DNA of 64,000 nt from Paenibacillus sp. J5C2022 (GCF_025567625.1 NZ_JAOQJC010000006.1:181414-245413); one strand, 5' to 3'. Positions 53,857-62,899 are shown, counted from the first letter of the stretch. Program-made: numbers and translations. The notes: a model not told the origin generated them from the sequence alone.

Positions 53857-54657
53857 ATGAAAAACTCAACAATTATTGGACTCATTCTAGGTATCGTAGC
53901 CGTACTGGGCGGAATGGTATTAAAAGGCGCAAAACTGACCGCTCTATTCAATCCGGCAGCATTCATGATCATTATTGTCGGCACCGTCGCAGCCGTTATG
54001 ATTGCATTCCCTATGTCCGAGCTGGCGAAAGTCGGGAAACTGTTCAAAATCGCCTTCACGGATCAGCCGCTTGCTTCCCGCGAAGAGCTGATTACCCACT
54101 TCATGGAGTGGGCTTCCATCACTCGCCGCGAAGGCTTGCTGGCGCTTGAGGCTCGTGTAGATGAAATCGAAGATTCCTTCCTGCGCAACGGCATGCGCAT
54201 GATTATTGACGGCAACGATCAGGACCTGGTGCGCGACGTGCTGCTGGAAGACATCGCCGCCACCGAGGAACGCCATAAGGCGGGCGCCCTCATCTTCACG
54301 CAAGCCGGCACATATGCGCCGACGCTCGGGGTGCTCGGCGCCGTTGTCGGTCTGATCGCGGCTCTGGCCGACATGAGCGATATGAATCATCTGGCCAAGT
54401 CTATTGCGGCCGCGTTCGTCGCCACATTGCTGGGTATATTCACAGGATATGTACTGTGGCATCCGCTTGCCAATAAGCTGAAGCGCAAATCCAAGCAGGA
54501 AATTCAGATCCGTCTAATGATGCTTGAAGGACTGCTGTCCATTCAATCCGGCGTCTCCACAATCGCCATTAATCAGAAGCTGTCCGTCTTCCTGACTCCT
54601 ACCGAGAGAAAGAAGATGGCGGAGAAGGAGGAAGGGGCCGATGAGCAAGAAGCGTAA
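53857..54657 (+). CDS. motA: Flagellar motor stator protein MotA (H+ type)
   Basis: Stator membrane protein that works with MotB to power flagellar rotation using the proton gradient. 266 residues, four helices, with the cytoplasmic loop LARREGLLALEA-like segment (here ITRREGLLALEARVDEIEDSF) and TQAGTYAPTLGVLGAVVGLI, the third-helix motif of the H+-type family. The ATG at 53857 gives collinearity with Bacillus MotA; ATG 53854 is equally possible. Overlaps motB by 17 nt. Confidence 0.95.
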   Translation: MKNSTIIGLILGIVAVLGGMVLKGAKLTALFNPAAFMIIIVGTVAAVMIAFPMSELAKVGKLFKIAFTDQPLASREELITHFMEWASITRREGLLALEARVDEIEDSFLRNGMRMIIDGNDQDLVRDVLLEDIAATEERHKAGALIFTQAGTYAPTLGVLGAVVGLIAALADMSDMNHLAKSIAAAFVATLLGIFTGYVLWHPLANKLKRKSKQEIQIRLMMLEGLLSIQSGVSTIAINQKLSVFLTPTERKKMAEKEEGADEQEA

Positions 54658-55453
54658 GCATCAGGATCACGATGAGCATATCGACGAGTCCTGGCTAATT
54701 CCGTACGCCGACATTCTTACCTTGCTGCTTGCCTTGTTCATCGTGCTGTATTCCATGAACTCCGTTGATGTGAAGAAATTCGAGGACATGTCCCGCGCCT
54801 TCAGCTTCGCGCTGAACAACGGGAGCGGCGTGCTGGATATGCCTTCCGTTATCCGGAAGGGCGATGAGACGGAGAAGGACGACAAGCAAGATGACAAAGA
54901 GGATAGCAGCCAGCAGTCGGAATTAAGTCAAGAAGAGCTCATTCGCCAGGAACAAGCCGAGCTGAACAAACTGAAGGAAGAAATGGATACCTATATTAGT
55001 GAGAACGGCCTGGATTCTGCTCTGGAGACCGAGCTGAATATGTCGCAGCTGCTCATCACGATAAGCGACAGCGCCTTGTTCGCTCCCGCTCAGGCGAGAG
55101 TCAATACGGAAGGAACGGATTTGGCCGTCGCCATCTCCAAGCTGCTGGAGCAATATCCCAGCTACGATGTCATCATTGCCGGCCATACGGACGACAGGCC
55201 GATCAATAATGCGCAATTTCGTTCCAACTGGGATTTGAGCACGATGCGCGCCGTACGCTTCCTGGACATTCTGCTGAAGAATGACAAGTTGGAGCCGGAA
55301 CGCTTCAGTGCGATCGGCTATGGGGAATACCACCCCATTGCGGATAACGCGACAGAAGAGGGCAAGGCGAAGAACAGACGCGTTGAAGTATCCATCATTC
55401 ATACCTTTGTAGACAAGACCAATCCTCAGAATCTTCAAGTGAAGAAGCCATAA
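54641..55453 (+). CDS. motB: Flagellar motor stator protein MotB
   Basis: 270 residues with one TM helix (20-42) holding the proton-carrying Asp24 (PYADILTLLLALFIVLYSMN), a charged linker (70-125, rich in D/E/K) and an OmpA/MotB peptidoglycan-binding domain (about 130-258, ending EGKAKNRRVEVSIIHTF). The ATG overlaps the end of motA, so translation is coupled. A strong stem-loop follows. Confidence 0.95.
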   Translation: MSKKRKHQDHDEHIDESWLIPYADILTLLLALFIVLYSMNSVDVKKFEDMSRAFSFALNNGSGVLDMPSVIRKGDETEKDDKQDDKEDSSQQSELSQEELIRQEQAELNKLKEEMDTYISENGLDSALETELNMSQLLITISDSALFAPAQARVNTEGTDLAVAISKLLEQYPSYDVIIAGHTDDRPINNAQFRSNWDLSTMRAVRFLDILLKNDKLEPERFSAIGYGEYHPIADNATEEGKAKNRRVEVSIIHTFVDKTNPQNLQVKKP

Positions 55454-55491
55454 GCCGGACAGAGCCGGCCACACACAATATCGAACGAATT

Positions 55492-55544
55492 AGGGGCTGC
55501 CCCACAGCTCATTGCGACTAGCAATGAACTGCGGAGCAGCCCCT
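55492..55544. terminator. Terminator between motB and rluF
   Basis: AGGGGCTGC pairs with GCAGCCCCT, enclosing a second stem (AGCTCATTGC with GCAATGAACT, one mismatch). Shared by the convergent genes. Confidence 0.75.
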
Positions 55545-55548
55545 TCTG

Positions 55549-56253
55549 TCAAGCTTGCGGCGAATAATCCAGCAGGCCGAACAGCTCCCGCTTCTCATCC
55601 TCCGTCAGATCGCGCCACTGTCCTCTCGGCAGATCCCCCAGATGGATATTCATAATCCGGACACGCCGAAGGCGCCGTACATGGAAGCCGAAAGCCTCGC
55701 ACATTCTTCTGATCTGGCGATTGCGTCCTTCTGTCAGAACAATGCGGAATACGCGATCCCCGACCCGCTTAACCTTGCATGGCAAGGTCATGCTGCCCAA
55801 AATATGCACACCTTCCGCCATTCCCTTCAGGAAGGAGGCCGTCACCGGCCTGTCTACCGTTACGATATACTCCTTCTCGTGCTTGCCTTCCGACCGTAAG
55901 ATCGGGTTGACGACATCGCCGTCGTTCGTCAGCAGAATGAGTCCTTCCGAATCTTTGTCCAGCCGTCCGATCGGGAATATGCGCTCCCTGTGCCCTACGA
56001 AGTCGACGATATTGCCTTGCACATGCTGCTCCGTCGTGCTTGTAATGCCGACGGGCTTATTCAAGGCGATATATACGAGGCTGCTGCGCTCCCCGATGCG
56101 GCGCCCGTCGATCCGGACGTCGTCGCCATGCTCCGCCTGACTGCCCAGCAAGGCCTTCTCCCCGTTAATGGTGACGCGCCCGCTCTCGACCAGCTTGTCC
56201 GCTTCGCGCCGGGAGCAGAAGCCCGTCTCGCTAATGAATTTATTAATCCGCAC
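55549..56253 (-). CDS. rluF: 23S rRNA pseudouridine synthase, RluF type
   Basis: 234 residues. An S4 RNA-binding domain ([30 protein letters not shown]) precedes the RsuA-type catalytic domain with the Asp in [21 protein letters not shown] and [23 protein letters not shown]. The [22 protein letters not shown] segment resembles E. coli RluF, which makes pseudouridine at 23S position 2604. GTG at 56253 lies 8 nt after GAGG. It lies convergently downstream of motB. Confidence 0.92.
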   Translation of the reverse strand: MRINKFISETGFCSRREADKLVESGRVTINGEKALLGSQAEHGDDVRIDGRRIGERSSLVYIALNKPVGITSTTEQHVQGNIVDFVGHRERIFPIGRLDKDSEGLILLTNDGDVVNPILRSEGKHEKEYIVTVDRPVTASFLKGMAEGVHILGSMTLPCKVKRVGDRVFRIVLTEGRNRQIRRMCEAFGFHVRRLRRVRIMNIHLGDLPRGQWRDLTEDEKRELFGLLDYSPQA

Positions 56254-56317
56254 TGCTGTCACCTCGCTGCATCGCTTGCTTCTGATCATCATCTACATCC
56301 TGTTACCAGTATACCTT

Positions 56318-58123
56318 TCATGCTCCTTCTGTCAAAGCCGGCAACGTCAACTTGACAGACGTTCCCACGTTCAACTGACTCTGCAGCTCCAGCGTGCCCT
56401 GATGGCTGTTAATGATGCGCTGGCTGACCATAATGCCAAGTCCCGTCCCTTTCTCCTTCGCCGTGAAGAAGGGGTCTCCTATTTTGGAGATCATCTCTTC
56501 GGGAATGCCGATGCCTTCATCCGTAATGGAGATCGCAATGCTTGCGCTTTTTCGTTGGATGGAGATATGGACGGGACCGCCGCCCGGCATCGCTTCGATG
56601 GCATTTTTGAGCAGGTTGATGAACACCTGCTTCATCTGGTTCTCCTCGCAAGAGATCAGGCATTCCTCCTGCGTCAGCATCGTACGGAACTCGATATTAT
56701 GCAGGTGAGCCTCGCTGTCCAGGAACAGCAGCACGTCCTTCATAATGTCGCGGACATCCTTGGTCACGAACTTGGTCGCTTGCGGCTTCGCCAGTATAAG
56801 AAATTCGCCCACGATAAGATTGATGCGATCCAGCTCCGACAGCATGAGATTGACATGGGACAGATTCAGGCTGCCGCTCTGCTTCTGCAGCTGCAGGAAG
56901 CCCCTCAGCGTCGTTAACGGGTTGCGGATTTCATGCGCTACGCCTGCAGCGAGCTGTCCGACCGTCGTAAGCTTCTCCGAACGGCGCAGCAGTTCTTCCA
57001 TCTTGTTGCGGCTGCGCATATCCCTGCAGATGCTGGCGAATGCGCGAATCGTGCCATCGCCGTCGCGTATGGGCGATACTGTCACGCTGACGGGAATATG
57101 CTCGCCGGACTTGGTAATGCGCACCGTCTCTTGGGCGGGCAGCTTCTTCCCCGCCAGCAGCAAGCCGATCATCTGGCACTTCTCCATCCGGTGCGTCTCC
57201 GGTACGGTAGGATATCTTCGACCCAGCACCTCGGCTTCCTCATAGCCGAACAATTGCTCGAAAGCGCGATTAACCTGTACGACCTTCCCATCCAGATCCA
57301 TCAGATGGATCGCGTCGTTCGAATGATTTATGAAGGATTCCAGATGCTCTTTCATTCGCCGATTCTCTTCGAACGCTTTGCGCAGCTTGCTCATATAGAT
57401 GCTCAAGTTTTGCGACATGGCGTTAATCTTCAGCGCCAGAAGCCCGAATTCGTCTTTGCGCTTAATTTGAATTGGCTTATGAAAGCGAACGGAAGACACT
57501 TCATTCACTTTCCATAAAATATCCTTGAGCGGACGGATCATCATACTAACCAGCCAATACGTAAACAGCGGCAGAATGGCCATAAAAATCAGTGTGTAAT
57601 ACAACATATTATTGCGCTGAATGCCCAGCAACTCCAACGTTCTTCCTCGTTCATACACGATGCTGATAACATAATCTTTCAACTGTTCGCTCGTATAATA
57701 GCTTCTATAATAACTGTTCCCGTCCATCAGGAATTGCCGCAGCTTGGACTTGCCCTTCGCCGCCTCTTGCACGAATCGGTAATCGTTGCTAGCATCAGTG
57801 TATGTGTATGTTCCATAAGCAATATTCTCCGCGTCCTTCCGGAATACGGTGATTTCTTCAATATAGGGATTGATGGCCCTCAATCGATCGAATATGATGT
57901 CTGTGGATAACGTGTCATCGGAACCGCCCTGCGCTTGCAATTCATGTTCTTGTATCGTAATGGCAGCATGTCTGGACGTGTTCTCCATTGACCGAAGCAG
58001 CAAGCTTTGCACTTCCCCCACCATTGAATATTCGCTCAGCAAGTGGTATACAATGACTACAGCCAGCAGCATAAAGGAAATGGCGACAGAGAGCTTGGTT
58101 TTAATGGACAAAGAGCGACACAT
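56318..58123 (-). CDS. Orphan sensor histidine kinase with HAMP and PAS domains, sporulation-kinase-like
   Basis: 601 residues. TM helices at 11-29 and 174-195 flank an extracellular sensor; HAMP about 196-250; PAS about 258-375; HisKA with His397 in LAAGVAHEIRNPLTTLRGFLQ; HATPase with NLLKNAIEAMPGGG, DEGIGIPEEM and KEKGTGLGI. The H-box is like the KinA/B/E group that phosphorylates Spo0F. No response regulator is adjacent. The start is uncertain: ATG 58123 abuts its AAGG, and a TTG at 58111 has better spacing. A cluster of DnaA boxes fills its promoter region. Confidence 0.9.
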   Translation of the reverse strand: MCRSLSIKTKLSVAISFMLLAVVIVYHLLSEYSMVGEVQSLLLRSMENTSRHAAITIQEHELQAQGGSDDTLSTDIIFDRLRAINPYIEEITVFRKDAENIAYGTYTYTDASNDYRFVQEAAKGKSKLRQFLMDGNSYYRSYYTSEQLKDYVISIVYERGRTLELLGIQRNNMLYYTLIFMAILPLFTYWLVSMMIRPLKDILWKVNEVSSVRFHKPIQIKRKDEFGLLALKINAMSQNLSIYMSKLRKAFEENRRMKEHLESFINHSNDAIHLMDLDGKVVQVNRAFEQLFGYEEAEVLGRRYPTVPETHRMEKCQMIGLLLAGKKLPAQETVRITKSGEHIPVSVTVSPIRDGDGTIRAFASICRDMRSRNKMEELLRRSEKLTTVGQLAAGVAHEIRNPLTTLRGFLQLQKQSGSLNLSHVNLMLSELDRINLIVGEFLILAKPQATKFVTKDVRDIMKDVLLFLDSEAHLHNIEFRTMLTQEECLISCEENQMKQVFINLLKNAIEAMPGGGPVHISIQRKSASIAISITDEGIGIPEEMISKIGDPFFTAKEKGTGLGIMVSQRIINSHQGTLELQSQLNVGTSVKLTLPALTEGA

Positions 58124-58171
58124 CCTTCTTCAAGATGATCGATGATGAACTGAAGTAAAGTCTTTAAGAAC

Positions 58172-58264
58172 ATATACACATCTTACGCACAATACTAACA
58201 ACTTTTATACACAGCAGTGGATGAATTGTGTGTAATACTGTGAGTAACGTCCAAGTTATCCACA
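58172..58264. promoter_or_regulatory. DnaA-box cluster between the kinase gene and tadA
   Basis: Exact boxes TTATACACA (58205-58213) and TTATCCACA (58256-58264), plus one-mismatch boxes ATATACACA (58172), TTACGCACA (58183), and, on the minus strand, TTACACACA (58227-58235) and TTACTCACA (58239-58247). Six boxes in 93 bp lie in the divergent promoter of the kinase and tadA. Confidence 0.72.
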
Positions 58265-58345
58265 GAGTTACCCACCGCCTGTTAACATCGGAATATTTGT
58301 TCGTTGTATAATTCGACATCTATGCCCGCTAAGGAGTGAATACCT

Positions 58346-58813
58346 ATGTTACGAGAGCAGACGGATCGCGAATGGATGCTGGAAGCGATTGCCGAAGCCG
58401 AGAAAGCTGAAAAAATAGGAGAAGTGCCCATTGGTGCCGTCATCGTTCGGAATAATGAAGTGATCGGGCGCGGCTATAATTTGAGAGAAACGAAGCATGA
58501 TCCTACCGCGCATGCAGAGCTTGTCGCCATTCGCAATGCCTGTGAGGCAATCGGCGCATGGAGATTGCTTGACTGTACGCTTTACGTCACGCTGGAGCCT
58601 TGTCCCATGTGTGCGGGGGCGATTGTGCAAGCCCGCGTGAAGCGTGTCGTCTACGGTACGACAGATCCTAAGGCCGGGTGTGCAGGTACGCTTATGAACT
58701 TATTACAAGAGCCCCGTTTCAATCACGAAACGGAGCTCACAAGCGGTATCCTGCAGCCGGAATGCGCCATGCTGCTTACCCGATTCTTTCGTCGACTGCG
58801 AGAACGCCAATGA
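58346..58813 (+). CDS. tadA: tRNA-specific adenosine deaminase TadA
   Basis: Deaminates A34 to inosine in tRNA-Arg(ACG). Zinc motif His56-Ala-Glu58 (TAHAELVAI) and Cys86..Cys89 (PCPMCAGA), catalytic Glu58. 155 residues. AAGGAGTG lies 7 nt before the ATG. In Bacillus tadA lies near oriC, next to dnaX; here the following genes differ. Confidence 0.96.
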   Translation: MLREQTDREWMLEAIAEAEKAEKIGEVPIGAVIVRNNEVIGRGYNLRETKHDPTAHAELVAIRNACEAIGAWRLLDCTLYVTLEPCPMCAGAIVQARVKRVVYGTTDPKAGCAGTLMNLLQEPRFNHETELTSGILQPECAMLLTRFFRRLRERQ

Positions 58814-58814
58814 A

Positions 58815-59012
58815 TCATTTATTTTCTTCACGTTTCGTCGAGGAGACTGCGAATTCCTCACGTTGTATTTGCTGAAGCGCTACAATAAGCTGGTCGGCCT
58901 CTTCGCTAATAGCGAGCACGGCCGGGTCTGTCAGGCTGCCTCTTGCCTCGGCAATCTCATGCAGCTTCTTCCGAAGCGACTGCAGTTGTCTTAGCAAGTT
59001 TTTTTTATCCAT
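58815..59012 (-). CDS. Spo0E-family aspartyl-phosphatase-like small protein
   Basis: 65 residues predicted to form the two-helix Spo0E hairpin: LLRQLQSLRKKLHEIAEARGS and AVLAISEEADQLIVALQQIQ. The consensus S-x-x-L/A-D motif is present as SEEAD (36-40), with Ala in place of the usual Leu. Family members dephosphorylate Spo0A~P and delay sporulation. The ribosome site is poor (GAAGCGAG). Convergent with tadA with 1 nt between. A TATAAT and Spo0A-like boxes lie upstream. Confidence 0.8.
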   Translation of the reverse strand: MDKKNLLRQLQSLRKKLHEIAEARGSLTDPAVLAISEEADQLIVALQQIQREEFAVSSTKREENK

Positions 59013-59061
59013 AGCTCGCTTCGAGGCACGCTCCTTCTAGTCATCATGTGGTAATGCTAAC

Positions 59062-59137
59062 ATTATACTCTTCATCTCCAGAGGAGTTTGTAAAAACTTG
59101 TCGACAAATGCCTACAATTTTTAGGCATATTTCGACA
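59062..59137 (-). promoter_or_regulatory. Promoter of the spo0E-like gene with Spo0A-box-like sites
   Basis: On the minus strand TATAAT (59062-59067), no good -35. Upstream lie TTGTCGACAA (59098-59107, six-of-seven Spo0A box in both orientations) and TGTCGAA (59131-59137, perfect core). A 6-bp stem TGCCTA/TAGGCA lies between. The layout would suit Spo0A-activated transcription. Confidence 0.45.
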
Positions 59138-59295
59138 TTATCAGGAAAATAGTTGCAGTCTCTGATTCCCAATACCCAATTTGCTTCCGAACGGTTGCCA
59201 ATCCCCCGATTGTAGCCGGAGCGCGCAATTGTAATATAAGTAGTGATGAAGTACAATGGCTTCATATACATTTATGAAATGCGGGATGATTGATT

Positions 59296-60480
59296 GTGAA
59301 CAACAAGGCTGTTATTCTAGGATGCAATTATTATATCGGACTAAGCGTCATTCGCTGTCTGGGCAAGCAGGGCATACATACAGTTGCTGTGGATTATTCC
59401 CCCGAGGGGGCTTACGGGGCACTGTCGAAATATACGTCGGAGCGTCTGATCGCTCCCCATTACCGCGATGAGAAGTCCGCCTTCATCGCATTCCTGAAGG
59501 ATTACGCCCAGAAGCAAAGCGCCCCTCCGGTGCTCTTCCCTTGCCACGACTCCTATGTCGAGGTTATCGACGAGTATCTGGATGAATTGAGGCAATATTA
59601 TCTCATTCCGCAGACGGAGCAAGGTCTCTATACGAAGATGATGAACAAGGAAGTGCTGCACCGTCTGGCCGAGGAGAACGGCGTCAACGTGCCGGAGACG
59701 GTCAGAGTGCATGAAGAGAACTTCCTGGACCGTATTGACGAGGTCATCAAATATCCCTGTGTCGTGAAGCCGACAGACTCGCCATCGTTCGTCGCCAAGT
59801 TCAGACGCAAGCTGTTCAAGGTGAACAACCGCAAGGAGCTGTTAGAGGCACTGGAGAAGGCGGAGCAAGCTGGGCTCGAGGTCATTGTGCAGCGCATTAT
59901 TCCCGGCTTCGACGATCATATGCATACGTTCGACGCTTACTTGAACCAGGACGCCAAGGTGACCCACTGGACGACTTGCCAGAAGTTCCGCCAATATCCG
60001 ATCAACTTCGGCGCGTCCGTCTTCACCGCCCAGAAGCATGTACCGGAGCTGTATGATATCGGCGGCACATTCCTGGAGAAGATGGGCTGGAAGGGCTTCG
60101 CGGAGATCGAATTCAAGAAGGATGCCGACACCGGACAGTTCTATCTCATCGAAGTCAATGTGCGAATGACCAATTTCAACTATATGCTCTATGAAGTAGG
60201 GCTCAATATGCCCCATATTACGTACCGGGAGCTGACGGGCTCGCCTCTGAAGCCCATGTCCGTCACCCATACGACCGGACGCGCATTCTGGTACTTCTAT
60301 GAAGACATGCTTGCCGTTCGTGACTATATCAAGACCAAGCAATTGACGGCAGGCCAAGTGTTCCGCTCCCTGTTCAGACCGAAGACGGCCGCCATATGGG
60401 AATGGTCGGACCCCAAGCCGGGTATGGCCTATGTCTCCATGATCGGCGGCAAGCTTGTCAGGAAGCTGTTAAGAAAGTAA
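59296..60480 (+). CDS. ATP-grasp carboxylate-amine ligase (D-aspartate ligase-like)
   Basis: 394 residues. The N-terminus KAVILGCNYYIGLSVIRCLGKQGIHTVAVDYSPE is the start of the ATP-grasp carboxylate-amine ligase family that includes D-aspartate ligase (AslFm); the middle has YPCVVKPTDSPSF and the C-terminal half GFAEIEFKKDAD with EVNVRM, the metal-binding ATP-grasp triad (Glu, Asn). It ligates an amino acid to an amine or carboxylate acceptor. The GTG at 59296 is chosen over the TTG at 59290 because it is better spaced from GCGGGATG; the ribosome site is weak. It heads an operon with a MurE-like ligase and a racemase. Confidence 0.88.
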   Translation: MNNKAVILGCNYYIGLSVIRCLGKQGIHTVAVDYSPEGAYGALSKYTSERLIAPHYRDEKSAFIAFLKDYAQKQSAPPVLFPCHDSYVEVIDEYLDELRQYYLIPQTEQGLYTKMMNKEVLHRLAEENGVNVPETVRVHEENFLDRIDEVIKYPCVVKPTDSPSFVAKFRRKLFKVNNRKELLEALEKAEQAGLEVIVQRIIPGFDDHMHTFDAYLNQDAKVTHWTTCQKFRQYPINFGASVFTAQKHVPELYDIGGTFLEKMGWKGFAEIEFKKDADTGQFYLIEVNVRMTNFNYMLYEVGLNMPHITYRELTGSPLKPMSVTHTTGRAFWYFYEDMLAVRDYIKTKQLTAGQVFRSLFRPKTAAIWEWSDPKPGMAYVSMIGGKLVRKLLRK

Positions 60481-60510
60481 CTCACTATGCGGAAAAACGG
60501 AGTTGATGGT

Positions 60511-61989
60511 ATGCTTCTTACTTCCATGCTGACCGAATTAAACTATACAGTCTTGCAAGGGGATGCGGATATAGACATATCCTCTATCGCCTTCGACTCC
60601 AGAGAAGTAGAGAAGAACGGGCTATTTGTCGCCATCAACGGCTTTAAAGTGGACGGTCATCAATTTATTGCCAAAGCGGTAGAGCTTGGTGCGGTCGCTG
60701 TTCTGGTAGAGAAGGATATCCAGGTGGAAGGGCCTGTCACGGTGTTGAAAGTCGACGATACCCGCGAAGCGATGGCGATGGCGGCAGCCTCCTTCTACGG
60801 ACACCCTACGAACAGCCTTGACCTGATCGGCATTACCGGCACGAACGGGAAGACTTCGACGACATACTTCGTCAAATCGATTCTGGAAGCGGCCGGGCGC
60901 ACAGTCGGCGTCATCGGCACCATCGGCGCCATGATCGGCACGCAGACGCTGAAGACGAAGTCGACGACGCCTACCACTCCGGAATCGCTGCATCTTCAGC
61001 ATATGTTCGCCGACATGGCGGGCTCCGGAGTCGATTACTGCGTTATGGAGGTGTCCTCCCACGCACTCAGCCTGAAGCGCGCTGCCGCTTCCCGCTTCAG
61101 CGCCGGCATCTTCACCAATCTGACGCCGGATCATCTGGAGCTTCACCGTACGATGGAGGAATACTTCGAGGCGAAGGCCAGCCTGTTCGACCTCACCTCC
61201 CGCTTCAATGTCATTAATAGCGACGACCTCTTCGGACGCCGCTTGATTGAGCGGCTGAGGGACAGAGATGTGAAGCTGGTCACCTACGGCATCGACCAGA
61301 AGTCGGACATTATGGCTTCGGATATACGTTACTACGAGGACTATACGACGTATGCGGTGCATACCCCGACCGGCAGCATCGCCATCCGGGTGAATCTGCC
61401 CGGCAGCATATATGTCTACAACAGTCTGGCGGCTGTCGCCTGGGCATACTCGCATGGCATTGCTGTGGACCACATTGCCGCAGGCATTAGAGCCGTCGAG
61501 AGCATTAGAGGGCGGCTGGAGGTCGTCTACCGGGACGAGGAGCGCAAGATCATCGTCGACTTCGCCCACACGGAGGACAGTCTGGAGAAAGCCTTGTCTA
61601 CTCTCCGCCCATACACGAAGGGAAGACTTATTCTCGTCTTCGGCGTCTATGCCGCCCCCGGCCATGAAGGCAGCGGCAAGCGGCAGGCGATGGCTAAGGT
61701 AGCGGCGGATTACTCCGACATTGCCGTCGTCACGTCCGACAATCCGAAGGATCAGGACCCCGATGCCATCATTGCCGAGGTATCCGCAGCTGTCGAAGCG
61801 GCAGGCGGCGCTTATTACGGCATTGTAGACCGCAGGGAAGCGATTCAGCATGCCATTGCGATTAGCCGCAAGGATGATGTCATTCTTATCGCAGGCAAGG
61901 GACATGAGACGACACAAGTGATCGGCAAGACTGAGGTTCCCTTCAATGAAGCGGAGATCGTCAATGAAATTATGAGCGAAAGACGCTAA
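60511..61989 (+). CDS. MurE-like Mur ligase with altered acceptor site
   Basis: 492 residues in the three-domain Mur ligase plan: UDP-substrate domain (1-100), ATP domain with GITGTNGKTST (107-117), ESSHAL-like EVSSHAL, NLTPDHLELH and the carbamoyl-lysine segment AKASLF (Lys222), and a C-terminal domain with VDFAHTEDSLEKAL. Two MurE marks are changed: the DNPR that binds meso-DAP reads DNPK (410-413), and the GGDRD loop that follows VFG reads YAAPGHEG (380-387); GKGHE is kept. So an amino acid other than meso-DAP, or a different acceptor, is likely. The ATG at 60511 has GGAG 8 nt away. Confidence 0.85.
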   Translation: MLLTSMLTELNYTVLQGDADIDISSIAFDSREVEKNGLFVAINGFKVDGHQFIAKAVELGAVAVLVEKDIQVEGPVTVLKVDDTREAMAMAAASFYGHPTNSLDLIGITGTNGKTSTTYFVKSILEAAGRTVGVIGTIGAMIGTQTLKTKSTTPTTPESLHLQHMFADMAGSGVDYCVMEVSSHALSLKRAAASRFSAGIFTNLTPDHLELHRTMEEYFEAKASLFDLTSRFNVINSDDLFGRRLIERLRDRDVKLVTYGIDQKSDIMASDIRYYEDYTTYAVHTPTGSIAIRVNLPGSIYVYNSLAAVAWAYSHGIAVDHIAAGIRAVESIRGRLEVVYRDEERKIIVDFAHTEDSLEKALSTLRPYTKGRLILVFGVYAAPGHEGSGKRQAMAKVAADYSDIAVVTSDNPKDQDPDAIIAEVSAAVEAAGGAYYGIVDRREAIQHAIAISRKDDVILIAGKGHETTQVIGKTEVPFNEAEIVNEIMSERR

Positions 61990-62020
61990 TCGATACTATA
62001 TCTATAAAGTAGGTTGAACG

Positions 62021-62740
62021 ATGGAACATAAAAGCTTAGGCGTAATTGGAGGGATGGGACCCAAGGCGACTGCGGTATTCTTCGACAAGGTTATTGCCTG
62101 CACCGCGGCCGAGAAGGATCAAGAGCACATTAATATGATCATTCTGAACCATGCGACCATCCCTGACCGCACGAGCGTTATTCTGGGAGGCAGACCGGAG
62201 CTGTTCCTGGAGGCGGTGGCGAAGGATCTGAAGCTGCTGGAGCAAGCGGGGGCTGCCCATATTGCCATTCCGTGCAATACATCGCACTACTTCTATGAAG
62301 ATATGCAGGCGATGACGACCGTTCCGATTATCAATATGGTGGACGAGACGCTGCGCCTCATCTACGAGAAGTACGGCTCCGGCAGCCGGATCGGCATATT
62401 GGCAACGAGCGGCACCGTTCAGAGCGGCATCTACGCCGCCGGCTGCGGGCAATACGGCATGGAGCTGTACGCTCCGGACGAGGCGATGCAAGCCCGTGTC
62501 ATGGACATTATCTATACGAATGTGAAGAGCAATCAGGATTTCTCGCCGGATGAGCTGGAGGCACTAATCGGCGAGCTGGTGACGGAGCATGGCTGTCGCT
62601 GCGTCATTCTCGCTTGCACGGAGCTGTCCTGCATTAAGCTGAGCTCCGCCAGCGAGGAATGCAGCATTGATGCCATGCAGGTGCTCGTGGAGACTTCCAT
62701 TACGCGCTCGGGTAAGCGCGTCAGGCAGGACGCTCCGTAG
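62021..62740 (+). CDS. Aspartate/glutamate racemase family protein
   Basis: 239 residues. GVIGGMGPKATAVFF at the start, ILNHATIPDRT, and the two catalytic cysteines Cys85 (AIPCNTSHYF) and Cys199 (ILACTELS) identify the PLP-independent aspartate racemase subgroup (RacX/RacD-like). It would provide D-Asp or another D-amino acid. Follows the MurE-like gene by 31 bp, the last gene of the operon, then a terminator. Confidence 0.93.
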   Translation: MEHKSLGVIGGMGPKATAVFFDKVIACTAAEKDQEHINMIILNHATIPDRTSVILGGRPELFLEAVAKDLKLLEQAGAAHIAIPCNTSHYFYEDMQAMTTVPIINMVDETLRLIYEKYGSGSRIGILATSGTVQSGIYAAGCGQYGMELYAPDEAMQARVMDIIYTNVKSNQDFSPDELEALIGELVTEHGCRCVILACTELSCIKLSSASEECSIDAMQVLVETSITRSGKRVRQDAP

Positions 62741-62765
62741 CCCGTCCGTTTCCTGCAAGCTGAGC

Positions 62766-62807
62766 AAGGGGGTGTCCCAGGTCATAGGACCTATAGGAAT
62801 GCCCCTT
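62766..62807 (+). terminator. Terminator after the racemase gene
   Basis: AAGGGGG pairs with GCCCCTT with an inner AGGTC/GGACCT stem, followed by TCTCTAGG. T-tract is short. Confidence 0.6.
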
Positions 62808-62899
62808 TCTCTAGGATTGGTTTAAGGTAACGGTAAGGCCTTGCACTCTCAATTGTAAGTTGCACCGCTTACTCACCCGTGGTAAAATGTTTAGTACGC

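Noticed and set aside
60622..61917. 431-codon frame antisense to the MurE-like gene
   Set aside because: Shadow frame; composition unlike real proteins.
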